64,000 nt of DNA from Porticoccaceae bacterium (GCA_024644595.1 JAHEHL010000001.1:1-64000), one strand, 5' to 3'; positions 8,859 through 18,216 are shown, counted from the first letter of the stretch. Program-made: numbers and translations. Notes: generated by a model from the sequence alone, not told the origin.

Positions 8859-9602
8859 ATGAATCTTGATAACAGGGTGGCTCTGGTCACTGGCGCGACG
8901 CGAGGTATAGGAGCGGCGATTGCTGAGGCGCTTGGTAATGCTGGAGCAATCGTTATTGGTACCGCCACATCGGAAGCCGGCGCCGTGCGCATTTCCCAGC
9001 GTTTTGCCGAGAATGGCACGAACGGTACTGGGATGGTTCTCAATGTTACCAACGCGGACTCAGTGAGTTCTGTATTGCAAGCCATTACCGACCAGTTTGG
9101 CGCACCGACTATTCTGGTTAACAATGCCGGCATCACCAAGGACAATATCCTGATGCGGATGAAAGAGGACGAGTGGATGGATGTTCTGGATACCAATTTG
9201 ACTTCTATCTTTCGTCTCGCCAAAGCCTGTGTGCGACCGATGACTAAAGCCCGCTGGGGCCGAATTATCAATATCAGCTCAGTAGTCGGTGCTATGGGTA
9301 ATGCGGGCCAGAGCAATTACTCTGCTTCAAAGGCCGGGGTGGGCGGCTTTACCCGAGCGTTGGCCAAAGAGCTCGGCTCGCGCAATATTACCGTTAACAC
9401 GGTTGCGCCAGGTTTTATTGACACAGATATGACGAAAGATCTTCCCGAGGCGAGTAAAGAGTCTATGCTGACACAGATTCCGCTCGCTCGACTGGGTGCG
9501 CCTGAGGAGATTGCTGCGGTTGTCAGTTTCCTTGCTGGTGACGCTGCTGGCTATATTACAGGTGAAACTATTCACGTAAATGGCGGCATGTACATGGCGT
9601 AA
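8859..9602 (+). CDS. fabG: 3-oxoacyl-ACP reductase FabG
   Basis: NADPH-dependent reductase of 3-ketoacyl-ACP in each round of fatty acid elongation. The 247-residue short-chain dehydrogenase has the Rossmann motif TGATRGIG (11-18), NNAG (88-91) and the catalytic Ser141, Tyr154, Lys158 set, matching E. coli 138/151/155. The C-terminal GETIHVNGGMYMA is standard for FabG. It is the third gene of the plsX-fabD-fabG block. Confidence 0.96.
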   Translation: MNLDNRVALVTGATRGIGAAIAEALGNAGAIVIGTATSEAGAVRISQRFAENGTNGTGMVLNVTNADSVSSVLQAITDQFGAPTILVNNAGITKDNILMRMKEDEWMDVLDTNLTSIFRLAKACVRPMTKARWGRIINISSVVGAMGNAGQSNYSASKAGVGGFTRALAKELGSRNITVNTVAPGFIDTDMTKDLPEASKESMLTQIPLARLGAPEEIAAVVSFLAGDAAGYITGETIHVNGGMYMA

Positions 9603-9668
9603 CCTACTGATAATTATAGGAAATAAGTATTTATATCAGTTGGGTCTAGCATTTTGTCAATTGTAGGG

Positions 9669-9674
9669 TAAAAT
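9669..9674 (+). promoter_or_regulatory. Candidate -10 element for acpP
   Basis: TAAAAT followed by a GC-rich discriminator (GCGCGCCC), about 103 bp before acpP. The matching -35 region is poor, so this is only a candidate. The 174-bp fabG-acpP gap and the terminator after acpP suggest that acpP can be transcribed separately. Confidence 0.35.
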
Positions 9675-9776
9675 GCGCGCCCGTATGAACAGATTACCGC
9701 TGTCCGAGCCCTTGTTGCTCGATGGCACCATTAACAGAAATTTAAGATAACTTCCCTTAACAGGAGTAGATATACG

Positions 9777-10010
9777 ATGAGCAACATCGAAGAACGCGTT
9801 ATTAAAATGGTCGCAGAGCAGCTAGGTGTTAAAGAAGAAGATGTGAAAACGTCATCTTCATTTGTAGATGATCTAGGTGCTGATTCACTCGATACAGTTG
9901 AACTGATTATGGCTCTTGAAGAAGAGTTTGACGCCGAAATTCCCGATGAAGATGCCGAAAAAATCGCCACTGTTCAAGATGCGATCAGCTACATCACAGC
10001 AAACGGCTGA
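9777..10010 (+). CDS. acpP: Acyl carrier protein
   Basis: Acidic 77-residue carrier that holds growing acyl chains on a phosphopantetheine arm. The attachment site is Ser37 in [13 protein letters not shown]. The full-length four-helix protein is nearly identical in pattern to other gammaproteobacterial AcpP. A good Shine-Dalgarno (AGGAG) precedes the ATG. A strong terminator follows directly. fabF, normally the next gene, is missing from this place. Confidence 0.98.
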   Translation: MSNIEERVIKMVAEQLGVKEEDVKTSSSFVDDLGADSLDTVELIMALEEEFDAEIPDEDAEKIATVQDAISYITANG

Positions 10011-10040
10011 TTTACTGGACCGTCGTAGCAATAGTTAGAA

Positions 10041-10067
10041 AAACCGCTCCACTGGGGCGGTTTTTTT
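10041..10067 (+). terminator. Rho-independent terminator after acpP
   Basis: Stem ACCGCTCC/GGGGCGGT with a 3-nt loop followed by seven T residues, 31 bp after the acpP stop. Confidence 0.9.
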
Positions 10068-10172
10068 ATGTCCCAAAGTTAGGTTTAATAGGCGTCTTGT
10101 GTATGCCTCAGAGATCAAACCTATTACCATGCGAGCTATGTTAAAAACGTCAACCATTGGCTCCGGCCGCAA

Positions 10173-11039
10173 ATGAGTAATGTCGCAGATTTTATGCCCG
10201 CTCTCACGATGATTGATGGCGCTGTCACTACGGGTATGCCGATTTCAGATAGGGCATGCGCCTATGGGCACGGTCTGTTTGAAACCATGCTCTTGTGTGA
10301 TTCGGTGGTGCCGTTGTGGATGGAGCATTGTCAGCGCATGGTTAGCGATTCGCCGGTGCTCGGAATCCATCTTGAAAAACAGGTTTTGCAATCCAGTCTC
10401 GATAACTTTATACGCAGACTTGACGATCCCCTGCGCAGAAGCGGAATTATCAAGCTTATCGTCACGGCTGGAAGTGGCGGACGCGGCTATCAGTCACCCG
10501 CCAATGTGAGCCCACGAATTGTTCTACAATATTTCCCCCTGACCGATGATATTGGCCCGCTACGCCAAAAGGGAGTCGAGTTGACAGAATGCTGTTACCG
10601 GCTTCCAGTCAATCCGATACTCGCCGGGATAAAACACTTAAATCGCCTCGACCAGGTGTTAGCCCGTGCGGAATGGGACAATCACTACGATGATGGGTGC
10701 ATGTTCAGTTGTGACGATCTGCTGATTGAAACCACCAGAGCCAACCTTTTTCTTAAAACGGCGGACGGCTGGGTGACGCCACGGCTTGATCAGTCCGGGG
10801 TTCGTGGTGTTATGCGCGGGATTTTGCTGCACAAGGTATTTGCCGAATGTGGTTTGCAAGTGAGTGAAACTGACGTCACACGAGACCTCTATCAGCAGGT
10901 AATTGAGTTATTTATCTGCAGCTCGGTGCGCGGGGTAATTCCGGTTACGGGGACTCCTACAACGGGGCCGCTGGAAATTGGTACGGATACCCGAAAGCTG
11001 CAGCGGGTAGTTGAGACATATTGTCGGTGTTATCAATGA
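10173..11039 (+). CDS. pabC: Aminodeoxychorismate lyase PabC
   Basis: PLP enzyme that releases pyruvate from 4-amino-4-deoxychorismate to give p-aminobenzoate for folate. The 288-residue fold-type IV protein has the PLP lysine at Lys154 in AGIKHLNRLDQVLA, the family motif YGHGLFETM near residue 31, and ELFICSSVRGVIPV near the C-terminus. Placement before mltG, as in E. coli and Pseudomonas, supports PabC over branched-chain or D-amino-acid transaminases. Its stop overlaps the mltG start as ATGA. Confidence 0.92.
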   Translation: MSNVADFMPALTMIDGAVTTGMPISDRACAYGHGLFETMLLCDSVVPLWMEHCQRMVSDSPVLGIHLEKQVLQSSLDNFIRRLDDPLRRSGIIKLIVTAGSGGRGYQSPANVSPRIVLQYFPLTDDIGPLRQKGVELTECCYRLPVNPILAGIKHLNRLDQVLARAEWDNHYDDGCMFSCDDLLIETTRANLFLKTADGWVTPRLDQSGVRGVMRGILLHKVFAECGLQVSETDVTRDLYQQVIELFICSSVRGVIPVTGTPTTGPLEIGTDTRKLQRVVETYCRCYQ

Positions 11040-12136
11040 CACAGTCGTCGTCGAAAATAACGGCCCTGAAAAACGTGCCACATAGCAAAGTGTCCAGAGT
11101 CAAATGGGTGGTTCGCGGAATGCTAGCTATTTCAGCGCTATTGGTGTGCTCTGTATGGCTGTTGTCGGCGCTGTATTATCAGATGCAACAGCCGCTGCAA
11201 TGGCCTGAGAACCAAGATTCAATGGTTGTTGAGGTCGCTAGGGGTACTAGCTTGTCTCAGATCAATCGTCAGCTCTACCGCCTCGATATGTTGCCGCATC
11301 CGAAGCTGCTCAGCCTGTATGCAAGAATTAATGGGCTGACTGCTATTCAGGCTGGACAATACAGTCTCCAGAGAGGCGATTCAGCGGCTCAATTCCTCGA
11401 CAAGCTCAATCGGGGCGAAGTGATTCGGTATCAGATTACTTTTCCCGAGGGTTGGACGTTTAAACAGTGGCTGTCACAGCTTGCTCGCGTGGAACAATTT
11501 AAAGCGATTGCCGAGATGAGTGTTGAGCAGATATTGGCCTCTGCAGATATTGATAAAGCCTCGCCGGAGGGCTGGTTGTTTCCGGATACCTACAGTTATA
11601 CCCAATCTGATTCAGCGCTGGATATCATCATCAGGGCACATCGCAGGATGCTTCAGGTGCTTGATCAGGCCTGGCAGCAGAGGGCGCAGGATTTACCCTA
11701 CAAAACACCCTATGAGGCTCTGATTATGGCTTCGATAGTGGAGAAAGAGACCGGATTGGCCGAAGAGCGCGGTGCGATAGCCGGTGTTTTTGTACGCCGT
11801 TTGCAAAAGGGGATGCGACTGCAAACTGATCCGACAGTGATCTATGGTCTTGGCGAGTCCTACCAGGGCAATATCACTCGTGCACACCTTAAGTCGTTGA
11901 CGCCCTATAACACCTATCGTATCAATGGCTTGCCACCAACACCCATCGCTATGCCCAGTGCCGCCGCCATTGAGGCTGCGCTGCACCCGTTGCCTGGCAG
12001 CAGCCTATATTTTGTCGCTCGTGGCGATGGCGGGCATTACTTCGCGGACAGTCTTGAAGAGCATCAAAAAGCGGTGCGACAATATCAGATTAACCAGCGT
12101 GCAGTTGATTATCAGTCTGCGCCCAAAACCGAATAA
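11036..12136 (+). CDS. mltG: Endolytic murein transglycosylase MltG
   Basis: Inner-membrane lytic transglycosylase that cuts nascent glycan strands and sets peptidoglycan chain length. From ATG 11036 (ATGA overlap with pabC) the 366-residue protein has one N-terminal membrane segment (about 24-48), a LysM-like region, and the YceG catalytic glutamate Glu236 in MASIVEKETG. The conserved LQTDPTVIYG and YNTYRINGLPPTPI motifs follow. Confidence 0.94.
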   Translation: MTQSSSKITALKNVPHSKVSRVKWVVRGMLAISALLVCSVWLLSALYYQMQQPLQWPENQDSMVVEVARGTSLSQINRQLYRLDMLPHPKLLSLYARINGLTAIQAGQYSLQRGDSAAQFLDKLNRGEVIRYQITFPEGWTFKQWLSQLARVEQFKAIAEMSVEQILASADIDKASPEGWLFPDTYSYTQSDSALDIIIRAHRRMLQVLDQAWQQRAQDLPYKTPYEALIMASIVEKETGLAEERGAIAGVFVRRLQKGMRLQTDPTVIYGLGESYQGNITRAHLKSLTPYNTYRINGLPPTPIAMPSAAAIEAALHPLPGSSLYFVARGDGGHYFADSLEEHQKAVRQYQINQRAVDYQSAPKTE

Positions 12137-12239
12137 TTGATCCGCCTGAAACGTAAAGGCAGACAGGGGGCTGTAGAGCAGCCACAATAGGCTCCGGTGA
12201 AAGCAATACACTAAACAGCGAGTAAAGTCGGGATAACCC

Positions 12240-12866
12240 ATGCGCGGAAAATTTATTACCATCGAAGGCACCGAAGGCGTCGGAAAAACCACTAATATTG
12301 AGTTTATCCAGTCGTGGATGAACAGCAAGAAACTCACTTTCGGCACCACGAGAGAGCCAGGAGGTACCCCTCTGGCAGAGCAACTTCGGGAGCTACTGCT
12401 GGCGCCGCGAGAAGAGACCGTATGCAATACCGCCGAGCTGTTGATGATGTTTGCTGCCCGTGCGCAGCATCTAAACCAGGTCATTGAGCCCATGCTCAGC
12501 GAAGGCGCCTGGGTATTGTGTGATCGATTTACCGATGCCACCTATGCCTATCAGGGCGCTGGTCGGCATATGCGTGACGATCTTATTCGCGATCTTGAGT
12601 TAATGGTGCAGGGCAGTTTGCAGCCAGATCTAACCTTGATTCTTGATATTCCGGTTCAGGTGGGTTTGGCTCGGGCAAGCGAGCGCAGTGCGCCGGACCG
12701 TTTCGAACAAGAGCAAATAGAGTTTTTTGAGCGAGTGCGTAACCGTTACCTGCAGATTGCTCAGGATAACCCCCAGCGCTGTGTTGTCATTGATGCCTCA
12801 CGCTCATTGGATGGGGTGCAGTCACAGATTTCTGATGTTCTGGAAAACTTTTGGGAGTCGCGTTGA
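12240..12866 (+). CDS. tmk: Thymidylate kinase
   Basis: Phosphorylates dTMP to dTDP. The 208-residue protein has the P-loop GTEGVGKT (10-17), the DRFTDATYAYQGAGR motif and the lid-region SERSAPDRFE. The TGATG junction overlaps the stop with the holB start, so the two are probably translationally coupled. Confidence 0.96.
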   Translation: MRGKFITIEGTEGVGKTTNIEFIQSWMNSKKLTFGTTREPGGTPLAEQLRELLLAPREETVCNTAELLMMFAARAQHLNQVIEPMLSEGAWVLCDRFTDATYAYQGAGRHMRDDLIRDLELMVQGSLQPDLTLILDIPVQVGLARASERSAPDRFEQEQIEFFERVRNRYLQIAQDNPQRCVVIDASRSLDGVQSQISDVLENFWESR

Positions 12867-13801
12867 TGTCTACTATGCCGCTTCCCTGGCAAGAGCCAGC
12901 GTGGGCCTCACTGAATAGCAGTATTGACTCCGGGCGCCTGCCGCATGCGGTGTTGATTAGTGGCGACACCGGTATTGGCAAGCTTCGATTGGCTCGCGCA
13001 TTGGCTCAGCGTCTGATTTGTTCCTCGCAGATGGTCAAGTTTGCCTGCGGCAGCTGTAAAAGTTGTACTCTGTTTGCAGCGGGTAACCATCCTGATGTCA
13101 GCCTGTTAGAGCCTGAGGAGCAGGGCAAGCCGATCAAAATTGATCAGGTACGTGCGCTGTGTGATTCTTTGGGTAAAACGGCGCAGCAGGGTGGCTGGAA
13201 AGTCTCACTGATAGCGCCCGCGGAGGCGATGAATATCAGTGCCGCCAACGCTCTGTTAAAAAATCTTGAAGAGCCCCAGCCTAAAACGCTGTTGATTTTA
13301 GTCTCACATCGGCCAAGCAGACTGTCTGCCACCATTCGTAGTCGCTGTCAAAAAATCAGCCTGCCGACACCCGATACCGCGATTGCCTTGCAGTGGTTGG
13401 CTGAGGTTACCGGTGAACGGCAGTCCGCAGAACAGACTTTGTCACTTGCGGGGGGGCGTCCGTTGCTAGCGCTCGATTATTTACAGAGTGATGATCTGGA
13501 ACAACGCAAAGCGTTTGAGCAACTTATTACAGAGGTTCGTGATGGTGTTGTGTCGCCGTTGACGGCCGCGCAGCACTGCCAAAAACTCGATGGAGAACAG
13601 TCTATCGATTGGTTTAGCCGCTATATCCATCGGTTAGCGTGCAACGATTTGGTGGAGCGGCCAAACAAGCTGCTGTTCAGTTTTTCCGACAAGTTATTGC
13701 GCGCCCGCAATTGGGTTATCAGCGGTAACAACCCCAACCTTCAGCTTTTGTGGGAAGAAATTTTTATGGATTGGGTGATGGTGTTCAAAGCGCCGAAATA
13801 A
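12866..13801 (+). CDS. holB: DNA polymerase III delta' subunit
   Basis: Clamp-loader subunit that positions the beta sliding clamp on DNA. From ATG 12866 the 311-residue protein has an AAA+ fold with a modified P-loop (SGDTGIGKLRLA), a zinc module with the motif CGSCKSC, and the sensor-region SRLSATIRSRCQ. The start chosen overlaps the tmk stop. An upstream in-frame TTG (12851) is less likely. pilZ and tatD follow, as in Pseudomonas. Confidence 0.93.
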   Translation: MSTMPLPWQEPAWASLNSSIDSGRLPHAVLISGDTGIGKLRLARALAQRLICSSQMVKFACGSCKSCTLFAAGNHPDVSLLEPEEQGKPIKIDQVRALCDSLGKTAQQGGWKVSLIAPAEAMNISAANALLKNLEEPQPKTLLILVSHRPSRLSATIRSRCQKISLPTPDTAIALQWLAEVTGERQSAEQTLSLAGGRPLLALDYLQSDDLEQRKAFEQLITEVRDGVVSPLTAAQHCQKLDGEQSIDWFSRYIHRLACNDLVERPNKLLFSFSDKLLRARNWVISGNNPNLQLLWEEIFMDWVMVFKAPK

Positions 13802-13859
13802 GTTGAAAACTCCGTTTTCATGCTAAGCTAAAACAAGAGTAGACAGAGAGGCGATAAGG

Positions 13860-14204
13860 ATGTTTAGCGGCGGTAAGCGCGGTATTTTATCTGTATCAAT
13901 CAAAGATGAAGAAACCCTCTATGAGCACTATATGGGATTTGTGCAGGGCGGCGGTCTGTTTGTTCCAACCAATAAAAGCTATGAATTGGGCGAAGATGTT
14001 TTCTTTCTTCTGGATATTTATTTACGCTCGGATCCAATTCCTATGTCGGGCGAAGTGATATGGGTGACCCATCAGGGCTCGGCGAGTTTTAAACAGCAGG
14101 GTGTCGGTGTTCAGTTAAGTGAAGATCATGCAGATTTAAAAGTTGACATTGAACAGGCTCTAACCGGTACGGTACACTCGCACAAGCCTACGTTAACGAT
14201 GTAG
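13860..14204 (+). CDS. pilZ: PilZ domain protein (type IV pilus type)
   Basis: Homologue of Pseudomonas PilZ, needed for type IV pilus assembly through partners at the pilus machinery. The 114-residue protein has the PilZ core (GILSVSIKDEETLYEHYM ... GGGLFVPT ... MSGEVIWVT ... GVGVQLSE). It lacks the RxxxR and D/NxSxxG motifs that bind cyclic di-GMP, as does the founding PilZ, so it is unlikely to be a c-di-GMP sensor. The position between holB and tatD is conserved in pseudomonads. Confidence 0.9.
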   Translation: MFSGGKRGILSVSIKDEETLYEHYMGFVQGGGLFVPTNKSYELGEDVFFLLDIYLRSDPIPMSGEVIWVTHQGSASFKQQGVGVQLSEDHADLKVDIEQALTGTVHSHKPTLTM

Positions 14205-14234
14205 AAATCCATTCCTTAAAAGACGTTTCACACT

Positions 14235-15008
14235 ATGCTGGTAGACTCTCACTGCCATCTCGATCACCTTGACCTGAGCGATCGAGAAGGTGGCCTCGGC
14301 GCTGTATTGGACGCTGCTCAGGCTCGCGGGGTCAATCAGTTTCTCAGTGTTGCCGTGGATATGGCCAGCTCGAGGTCATTGATTGAGCTCACCGCTAAAT
14401 ATGACAATGTCTACTCCTCAGTGGGAGTTCATCCGTTACAGAAAACCGTACAGCCTGTCCCTCGGGTTGACGAGTTAATTGAGTTGGCACAACAGCCAAG
14501 AGTGGTTGCGATCGGCGAAACCGGGTTGGATAATTTTTACAGCAATGACACCATCGATTGGCAGCGCCAAAGTTTTATCAACCATATGCAGGCGAGTCAG
14601 CAAACCGGTAAGCCGCTGATCATTCACACCCGTGATGCGCGTGACGAGACTATTGCATTGATGCGTCAGCATGCGCCCGCCGGGGGCGTGATGCACTGCT
14701 TTACTGAGACTTGGGAAATGGCACAGAGCGCCTTGGAGTTGGGCTTTTATATTTCGTTTTCCGGCATAGTGACGTTCAAGAGCGCCGATCAATTGCGCGA
14801 AGTCGCGCTAAAAGTGCCGCTGAATCGTATATTGGTGGAGACCGATTCACCTTGGCTGGCGCCCGTGCCATATCGCGGTGCACAGAACGAGCCGCAATAT
14901 GTCCGTGAAGTGGCACAGTTCATAGCTGACTTACGAGGCGTCAGTCTCGAACAGTTGGCGCGTGCCACCACAGACAATTTCCAGCGCTTGTTTCAAATAC
15001 CCGCATAA
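14235..15008 (+). CDS. TatD family metal-dependent hydrolase
   Basis: TatD/YcfH family metallohydrolase with reported DNase activity. The 257-residue TIM-barrel protein has the metal ligands DSHCHLD (His6, His8), GETGLDNFY, the HTRDA and MHCFTE motifs and the closing VETDSPWLAP. The context after holB and pilZ indicates the YcfH orthologue. It starts 30 bp after pilZ without a striking Shine-Dalgarno. Confidence 0.93.
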   Translation: MLVDSHCHLDHLDLSDREGGLGAVLDAAQARGVNQFLSVAVDMASSRSLIELTAKYDNVYSSVGVHPLQKTVQPVPRVDELIELAQQPRVVAIGETGLDNFYSNDTIDWQRQSFINHMQASQQTGKPLIIHTRDARDETIALMRQHAPAGGVMHCFTETWEMAQSALELGFYISFSGIVTFKSADQLREVALKVPLNRILVETDSPWLAPVPYRGAQNEPQYVREVAQFIADLRGVSLEQLARATTDNFQRLFQIPA

Positions 15009-15019
15009 AGAGAGAGAAA

Positions 15020-15679
15020 ATGTCCGAACAAAGCAATCAACCACAATCAGACAATTTTGTTATTCGCACCTTTCCAGTTGGACCATTGCAGTGCAACTGT
15101 TCGATTATTGGTGACACACTTACGGGCAAGGCATTAGTGGTCGACCCAGGTGGTGATGCCGATAAAATTCTGCGCCTGTTGAAGGAACTTAACCTAAGAG
15201 CCGTAGCAATTATTCACACCCACGCCCATCTCGATCATATTCTCGCATCCGGCGTAATTAAAGAAGCTACCGGAGCGCCGATTCTACTGCATGAGGGCGA
15301 TCGATTCCTGTGGGATATGGTCGAGCAGCAATGTGCCAGATTTGGCGTGCCGACTGTTAGTCTGCCCGAGCCGGACCAGTCTATTGAAGACGACCAGGCT
15401 TTGGATTGCTGTGGCGGTGTGGCCATTCATACACCAGGCCACACACCGGGATCTGTGAGCTTTTGGTTCGATGAATACAAAACTCTGATCGCTGGTGACA
15501 CCTTGTTTCAGGGTAGTATTGGTCGCACGGATCTACCTGGTGGTAATTTTGACCAGATTAAAGACTCTATCAGTCAGCGTCTTTACAGCTTGAGTGATGA
15601 CGCGGTGGTGATTACCGGCCACGGTCCGAGCACTCAAATCGGCATTGAAAAACAGACCAATAATTTTATTCGCGGTTAA
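15020..15679 (+). CDS. MBL-fold metallohydrolase (YcbL/glyoxalase II-like)
   Basis: Metallo-beta-lactamase fold hydrolase of the glyoxalase II-like YcbL type. It probably acts on thioesters such as S-lactoylglutathione, but the substrate is not established. The 219-residue protein carries the di-zinc motif HTHAHLDH (66-73), downstream metal ligands in TPGHTPGSV, and GDTLFQGSIGRTD. It starts 11 bp after tatD with a purine-rich Shine-Dalgarno (AGAGAGA). Confidence 0.88.
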   Translation: MSEQSNQPQSDNFVIRTFPVGPLQCNCSIIGDTLTGKALVVDPGGDADKILRLLKELNLRAVAIIHTHAHLDHILASGVIKEATGAPILLHEGDRFLWDMVEQQCARFGVPTVSLPEPDQSIEDDQALDCCGGVAIHTPGHTPGSVSFWFDEYKTLIAGDTLFQGSIGRTDLPGGNFDQIKDSISQRLYSLSDDAVVITGHGPSTQIGIEKQTNNFIRG

Positions 15680-15710
15680 CTTCGCGGGTTATCAACAGCA
15701 GGAAAGACAG

Positions 15711-16331
15711 ATGAAACAGCAACTGATTACCATGCTCGAATTACAGAATGAAATGAACGCTAAAGTCCACGCCGACTGGCGGCAGAAAGAGTTCGAATGG
15801 TACCGTGCCATTTGGGTTGAGTGTGCAGAGCTGCTGGATCATTACGGCTGGAAATGGTGGAAAAAGCAAAACCCGGACATTGGTCAGATTGCGCTCGAAT
15901 TGGTGGATATTTGGCACTTTGGTTTGAGTATCATGCTACTTAAAGGTGACTCACCAGAGGCTATAGCCGATCAGGTGATAGAGGCATTTTCTGAGTCGCA
16001 TCAGGGCGGTGATTTCCGTCTCGATCTCGAAGAATTCACCGGGCATACGCTCTCTAGCAAGGGCTTCGATATCAGCCGCTTCGCCAAGCTGATGCAGGGG
16101 ATCGATATGAATTTTGAGCAGCTCTATGTGGGCTATGTGGGCAAGAATGTGCTCAATTTCTTCCGTCAGGACCATGGTTATCAAGATGGTAGCTACCACA
16201 AGCAGTGGGGAGGCAAAGAAGATAACGAGCACTTGGTAGACATTGTTGCCGAGCTTGATACCTCGGCGAGTGACTTTAAAGACCAGCTGTATGCTCGAAT
16301 GCTGACCGCTTACAATAAGCTTAATGCTTAG
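15711..16331 (+). CDS. All-alpha dimeric dUTP diphosphatase
   Basis: Hydrolyses dUTP/dUDP to dUMP to keep uracil out of DNA. It belongs to the MazG-like all-alpha NTPase superfamily, not the trimeric Dut family. From ATG 15711 (Shine-Dalgarno AGGAAAG) it is 206 residues. The metal-binding acidic sets are Glu37/Glu40 in VECAELLDH and Glu63/Asp66 in LELVDIW, separated by the YGWKWWKKQNP loop that resembles trypanosomatid-type dimeric dUTPases. An acidic GGKEDNEHL segment follows. Whether a trimeric Dut also exists elsewhere cannot be seen. Confidence 0.85.
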   Translation: MKQQLITMLELQNEMNAKVHADWRQKEFEWYRAIWVECAELLDHYGWKWWKKQNPDIGQIALELVDIWHFGLSIMLLKGDSPEAIADQVIEAFSESHQGGDFRLDLEEFTGHTLSSKGFDISRFAKLMQGIDMNFEQLYVGYVGKNVLNFFRQDHGYQDGSYHKQWGGKEDNEHLVDIVAELDTSASDFKDQLYARMLTAYNKLNA

Positions 16332-16419
16332 AGTAACGCAGGCGGGCATATCTGCATGGCGTTTGCCGCCAAAAATGGCCTAATTTGTCCGCCAGTGATG
16401 CAATTTAGTGATGCATCCT

Positions 16420-16425
16420 TATAAT
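16420..16425 (+). promoter_or_regulatory. Candidate mdh -10 element with upstream direct repeat
   Basis: Perfect TATAAT, with no good -35 at normal spacing. Two copies of GTGATGCA (16395-16402 and 16408-16415, 13-bp period) lie where an activator could bind. A leader of about 117 nt to the mdh start would follow. Functional meaning is inferred. Confidence 0.4.
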
Positions 16426-16548
16426 ACCGACCCGAGATTCCGCTGCGGATGATTGTCTAGCGATAAAGTCTCCCAGCACTTTTTTATTGCACTGTTTTTT
16501 AGTTTAATTTTTTTCAATCAAGCGTACTTACTATTCCGGAGAGCCATT

Positions 16549-17529
16549 TTGAAATCACCCGTTCGCGTAACTGTTACAGGGGCCGCAGGCCAAATTAGTT
16601 ATTCTCTATTATTCCGCATTGCGGCAGGCGAGATGCTCGGTCCGGACCAGCCGGTTATCCTGCAGATGCTCGAAATCACTCCAGCTCTCGAGGCGCTTAA
16701 GGGTGTGGCAATGGAGCTTGAAGACTGCGCATTTCCGCTGTTGACTGACATGGTCTGCACTGATGACGCAGCAGTGGCCTTTAAAGATACCGATTACGCT
16801 CTGTTAGTAGGAGCTCGTCCTCGCGGACCGGGGATGGAACGCAAAGACCTGCTTGAAGCCAATGCGGCGATCTTCTCCGCACAGGGTAAAGCTATTAATG
16901 ACAATGCGTCGAAAGATATCAAGGTTTTGGTTGTGGGTAATCCGGCCAATACTAACTCTTTGATTGCGCAGCGCAACGCGCCGGATATCAATCCTCGTCA
17001 GTTTACTGCTATGACTCGTCTCGATCACAATCGTGCGCTAAGTCAAATGGCAGCAAAGACTGGTACCAGCATTAACGACGTTACCCACATGACTATCTGG
17101 GGCAACCACTCAGCGACTCAGTATCCTGACATTCATCAGGCCAAGGTAAACGGTGAGTCGGCAATCGACATGGTTGATCAGGATTGGTATGAAAATACCT
17201 TTATTCCGGTGGTACAGCAGCGTGGCGCAGCGATTATCGCAGCCCGTGGCGCTTCAAGTGCCGCGTCAGCGGCCAATGCGGCTATTGCTCATATGCGCAG
17301 CTGGGCGCTGGGAACCCCTGACGGCGATTGGGTTAGCATGGGCGTCTACAGTGATGGCAGCTATGGTATTACTGAGGGACTCATTTACTCATTCCCCTGC
17401 GTCTGTAAAGACGGTGACTGGGAGATTGTTCAAGGCGTTGAAATCAACGAATTCTCACGCCAAAAAATGTCTGCCACTGAGCAGGAATTGACAGAAGAGC
17501 GCGACGCAGTCCAGCATTTGCTGCCGTAA
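16549..17529 (+). CDS. mdh: Malate dehydrogenase (cytosolic-like type)
   Basis: NAD-dependent interconversion of malate and oxaloacetate in the TCA cycle. It belongs to the MDH type 2 (cytosol-like) family rather than the E. coli mitochondrial-like type. The 326-residue protein from TTG 16549 has [10 protein letters not shown] (11-20), substrate arginines Arg92 and Arg98 in [20 protein letters not shown], and catalytic Asp159/His187 in MTRLDH and [14 protein letters not shown] is chosen because it gives the family N-terminus and has a Shine-Dalgarno (GGAGAG) at the right distance. The open frame extends further upstream but without homologous sequence. Confidence 0.94.
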   Translation: MKSPVRVTVTGAAGQISYSLLFRIAAGEMLGPDQPVILQMLEITPALEALKGVAMELEDCAFPLLTDMVCTDDAAVAFKDTDYALLVGARPRGPGMERKDLLEANAAIFSAQGKAINDNASKDIKVLVVGNPANTNSLIAQRNAPDINPRQFTAMTRLDHNRALSQMAAKTGTSINDVTHMTIWGNHSATQYPDIHQAKVNGESAIDMVDQDWYENTFIPVVQQRGAAIIAARGASSAASAANAAIAHMRSWALGTPDGDWVSMGVYSDGSYGITEGLIYSFPCVCKDGDWEIVQGVEINEFSRQKMSATEQELTEERDAVQHLLP

Positions 17530-17567
17530 CCTCCTTGATCATTTGATCTCGTTTGTCCGATTGGAAG

Positions 17568-17597
17568 CCGCCTGTTTAATGTAAACAGGCGGTTTTT
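17568..17597 (+). terminator. Rho-independent terminator after mdh
   Basis: Perfect 11-bp stem CCGCCTGTTTA/TAAACAGGCGG with a 3-nt loop and five T residues. Confidence 0.95.
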
Positions 17598-17739
17598 CTT
17601 ATTCAACTATCGCAACCTACAGCATTGCGATTTCATTATCGTGGCAGATCGTCTTTTTACTTAGCTTTTACTGGTTGCAGAGAGGCATTGTTTGTTACAG
17701 TAAGCAGCCTTAAAAACATGATTACAGGTAAAAATAAAG

Positions 17740-18216
17740 ATGCCATTTTCTGAAGTTGGAAGCGCTGCAAAAGATTTCTCACTGATCAATCAGCGAGGAG
17801 AAAAGGTCAGCCTGTCAGACTACCTTGGTAAAAAGAATGTGGTGCTCTATTTCTATCCCAAGGCCATGACACCCGGCTGTACTGTGCAGGCCTGCGGCAT
17901 TCGCGATAGCAAGGCGGATTTTGAAGCACTCGACACTGTGGTTATGGCAGTCAGCCCCGACTCGGTTGACAGACTGGTTAAATTTGAAGACAAGCAGGAA
18001 CTCAACTTCACCTTGCTCTCTGATGAAGATCATCAACTGATCGAGAGCTATGGCGCCTGGGATTTGAAAAAGTTTATGGGCCGTGAATATATGGGTGTGC
18101 TGCGAAGTACCTTTATTATTGGCAAGGATGGTCTCATTAAGCATGTCATGCCAAAGGTCAAAACCAAAACTCATCACGATGACGTTTTGGACTGGATTAA
18201 AGAAAATCTTGCATAA
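17740..18216 (+). CDS. bcp: Thioredoxin-dependent peroxiredoxin Bcp/PrxQ
   Basis: Reduces hydrogen peroxide and organic hydroperoxides using thioredoxin. The 158-residue protein has the peroxidatic cysteine in YFYPKAMTPGCTVQACGIRD (Cys47) with the resolving cysteine five residues on (Cys52), the atypical 2-Cys PrxQ arrangement. The gene is monocistronic, lying between the mdh terminator and yajC. Confidence 0.94.
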   Translation: MPFSEVGSAAKDFSLINQRGEKVSLSDYLGKKNVVLYFYPKAMTPGCTVQACGIRDSKADFEALDTVVMAVSPDSVDRLVKFEDKQELNFTLLSDEDHQLIESYGAWDLKKFMGREYMGVLRSTFIIGKDGLIKHVMPKVKTKTHHDDVLDWIKENLA

